From Aspergillus flavus (taxonomy: Eukaryota; Ascomycota; Eurotiomycetes; Eurotiales; Aspergillaceae): 64,000 bases of DNA. Shown in pieces: positions 61,690 through 64,000 of the stretch. A program made the translations under genes and the position numbers. The notes beneath the pieces were generated by a model, which saw nothing but the letters and a program-made list of their open reading frames with translations, did no database searches and was not told where the DNA came from. Numbering within the stretch: position 1 is the stretch's first letter; each line of letters opens with the position of its first letter. The stretch is from the NCBI RefSeq assembly GCF_009017415.1, contig NC_092409.1:3472001-3536000 (forward strand), read 5' to 3'.

Positions 61690-61888
61690 CTCGACTCAAG
61701 GATATGTATTCTTGTTCTGACAGAGGTTTAAGCAGGCTATGCGAGGTGGGTAACAACACGAGGATGACTCATCCATGCTGTAGGTTAACGTAAGGGATTT
61801 TGCATCACTTCTTCAGCTTCAACTTCCAGTGATACGGAAAACCGGGATGTTAGATACCAAAATCAAACGACCATCTTAACGGGTCCAT

Positions 61889-62527
61889 TTGGTATGCCAA
61901 ACCACTAGTAACTGGTGTAAGTTAAAGTGGTTTGGACAAAACTCCCAAATGCAGGTACAATTCCACGGATTAGTACGTGAAGGTGAGCCAGCGGGCTGCC
62001 TTGTTCCAAGTATAGGAGAGGGTTCTAGACCATTATCCAATAAGCCACTTAGAGACATTAGTGGTAGTGGCGATGCCTTCAAGCTTTCAGTAAAAAGCTT
62101 CCAGTGCAGTAGGAAAGTTTATTCCGGGAGACTTTCTTTCGGTAATTGGTTCTATCAGGTTCATAGGCTCGAATATTGGGTGGTTTTGTACGCTTGTTTA
62201 CTTCACAGCCAGTTGAAGGCAAGGTCCTGCCATAATGCGCTTAGTGGTCTTGCTTTCCCCTGGACATTTCAATGGTGACCTATAGCAGCTCGACTGCACT
62301 ATCTCGGATCCATAGTCCTTGAGTCCGAAAATGACAGCTACAATAAGGCCCTAAAGAATATCTTTAAGACCATCAAAAAAGGGTTCTCTAAACTCCTGAT
62401 TGAAGGATATCTCCTTCCGATTAGGGAAGCCAGACTATTCAAGCTGTATGGTTGGTATGAACTTGATAGTCTTCGACAAATGATCCTTACTCGATTATCG
62501 TCAGCAGTCTGGGACTTATACGGTTGA
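61889..62527 (+). pseudogene. decayed O-methyltransferase copy
   Basis: A frame interrupted by TGA at 62276-62278 still lines up with the neighbouring intact methyltransferase. RDISGSGDAF and YSGRLSFG correspond to its SAM-binding VDVGGGSGHD and PGRLVLQD. After the stop, AARLHYLGSIVL corresponds to GARVYSFHTVLH, and ALKNIFKTIKKGFSKLLIEG followed by YLLP corresponds to the strand ending GYSKLLINDVVIP. The catalytic HDW is lost (LES instead). The remnant ends in TGA at 62525-62527 and lacks the N-terminal half and the C-terminus. It is most simply a degenerate tandem duplicate 157 bp upstream of the intact gene. Confidence 0.6.
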
Positions 62528-62683
62528 AGTAAACTTTCTGTATGCGCCACAGATGTATATAAGCTTAGGTTCCCGGTGTCATGGTAAGAATGTCCTGATT
62601 GTCTTGTAATATCGGGGATACTGACGCACTACTTGTCAAGACCATCTTTAGCCTGTCTATTGCGTGATATTGCAGCAACAGAT

Positions 62684-64000
62684 ATGGCGGTCACTTATGA
62701 AGCGGTAGTGGCTGCACCGAGCGCACCGAGCGAGTTTCCGCGCCTGTTAAAGGAGATCAACTCTCAAAGTGAAGCGTTCATCAATGGCCAGAGAGATGCA
62801 AGAATGAAGTTGGTCAATGCAGCAGAGTCCTTAGTGCACGCTTTGGAAACACCTAGTGAGACTGTGATGCGGTGCTGTATGGCTCAGGTGCGACCTCTTG
62901 CAATCAACTCCTATTCTGTTTTCTTCCATGGAAAAGCGATACCAATATGCTTATTCGCTCTCCAGTGCACCGCGTTTGCATCGATTGAGGCCTGTGTCCA
63001 TTTAAGGATATTCTCACTAATCGCATCTAGCGATGACCCAAAGGCTGTCAGGGACCTCGCAAATGCTACTGGAGCAGATGAACATTTGTTAGGTTAGATT
63101 CTTTGGGTAATATATGGCCATTGCATGGGTAATCAGCGAACTGCAGGGCGCCTGCTGAAGCATTTAGCCGCAATGGGTGTGGTCACGGAGACTGGCCCGG
63201 ATGAGTACTGTCGCAACGGACTCTCAACAGCGCTGGGCATGGCGCGATATAACGATGCATGGCAGTCCACGTACGCTCTTAATGACTCTGATTCACGCCC
63301 GTATCCTAACTTAGTGTAAACAATAGGCCAGTGTCACTTCATTCGGCAATCCATGCGCTTCCGGCATGGCTAGAGAAGAACGACTATCGCAATCCCACTG
63401 ATGCACGGAACATCGCGTTCACAATGCAATTCAACACCAACCTCCCCTTTTTTGAGTGGCTGCATTCCGATCCAGAACATTTTCCTCTTGCCAGTCAGTT
63501 CAACAGCATCATGTCCACTTACCACCAAGGCCGACCTAGCTGGATAGAAGAGGGATTCTACCCAGTGCATGATAATTTGATACAAGGGGCACGAGACGAT
63601 GAGGATAATGTCTTCCTTGTTGATGTTGGTGGAGGCAGCGGACATGATCTTGTCGAGTTTCTATCCAGATGGCCTGGTGCCCCGGGCCGACTGGTCTTGC
63701 AGGATTTGCCAGCGGTCCTAGATGATATTGTAGCACTGGACCCATCAATTGAGCGGATGGCGCATGATTTCTTCACGGAACAGCCGGTCAAAGGTTAGTA
63801 TCAACCATATAATCTGCTTTCGCTCCTACATCAACTTGCGTTGATCATTGCCAGGTGCGCGAGTCTATTCTTTTCACACTGTTCTACACGACTGGAATGA
63901 TAAAGACTGCCAGGCTATCTTCTCGAGGCTTGCCGCCTCTATGGAGCGTGGATACAGCAAGCTCCTTATCAACGACGTTGTTATTCCTACGACTGGGGCA
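62684..64000 (+). CDS. fungal SAM-dependent O-methyltransferase, 5' part
   Basis: Gene continuing past the right edge. Exons 62684-62887, 62966-63092, 63147-63270, 63327-63793 and 63855 to the edge. Introns of 78, 54, 56 and 61 nt have canonical ends. The N-terminal dimerisation/winged-helix half includes FASIEACVHLRIFSLIA and ADEHLLGRLLKHLAAMGVV. The SAM-binding domain has FLVDVGGGSGHDLVEF, PGRLVLQDLPAVLDDI and the catalytic-region HDW in FHTVLHDWND. This is the type that methylates hydroxyls on polyketides and other secondary metabolites. The first intron is a multiple of three without a stop, so retention would insert 26 residues. ATG 62684 is the first in frame. The C-terminus is missing. 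Confidence 0.9.

Overview
The window is nuclear DNA of a filamentous ascomycete, most likely Eurotiales and Aspergillus-like. The evidence is gene structure and content. Nearly every gene is broken by 50-80 nt GT...AG introns with CTRAY-type branch sites. The proteins include fungal-only families: inositol phosphorylceramide synthase, Zn2Cys6 and DUF3425-bZIP regulators, Dal5-type permeases and fungal O-methyltransferases. The species is not determined. All gene models were built by hand from the sequence, with exons joined on splice signals, frame and family similarity recalled from memory. No database search was run.

Layout. (1) 1-488: the 3' end of an Sfr1/Mei5 recombination mediator. (2) 904-7661: a compact catabolic module made of a Zn2Cys6 regulator, an amidase and a Dal5/allantoate-type permease. 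Amidase and permease are divergent and share a 774-bp promoter carrying GATA sites and a perfect 20-bp CGG-N8-CCG palindrome. (3) 8742-10454: an intracellular GH1 beta-glucosidase. (4) 10992-31978: housekeeping genes, namely a Kelch-BTB protein, the APC/C activator Cdc20, the TFIIA large subunit, the ribosome-biogenesis regulator Sfp1, tRNA-dihydrouridine synthase Dus3 and a BAP31/Yet-type ER protein, then an orphan single-exon gene. (5) 34059-45355: Sec14, kinetochore Mis14/Nsl1, a dysferlin-domain Mug65/Spo73-like protein, a mitochondrial PPR-like protein, the NatC catalytic subunit Mak3 and the acyltransferase Lro1. (6) 46328-49390: a PA-clan protease-like protein with an uncharacterised N-terminal half, and a broken P-loop/helicase relic. 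(7) 50891-52281: Aur1. (8) 52282-57429: a 5.1-kb gene desert. (9) 57430-64000: an accessory-looking end with an F-box protein, an SDR oxidoreductase, a DUF3425 bZIP regulator, a decayed O-methyltransferase and an intact O-methyltransferase running off the right edge. This may be the margin of a secondary-metabolite cluster.

How genes work together. The amidase module could form an inducible import-and-hydrolysis pathway for an amide. The permease would bring it in, the amidase would release nitrogen, the Zn2Cys6 protein could act at the palindrome, and a GATA factor could impose nitrogen control. The SDR/bZIP/OMT group may work in one tailoring pathway. Most of the rest are conserved single-copy genes with no obvious shared pathway.

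Non-coding. There are no convincing tRNA, rRNA or CRISPR features and no intact transposon. A 9-bp motif, TACGGAGTA/TACTCCGTA, recurs at least nine times in intergenic DNA. Several stem-loop or palindromic sequences sit in promoters and gene-poor stretches.
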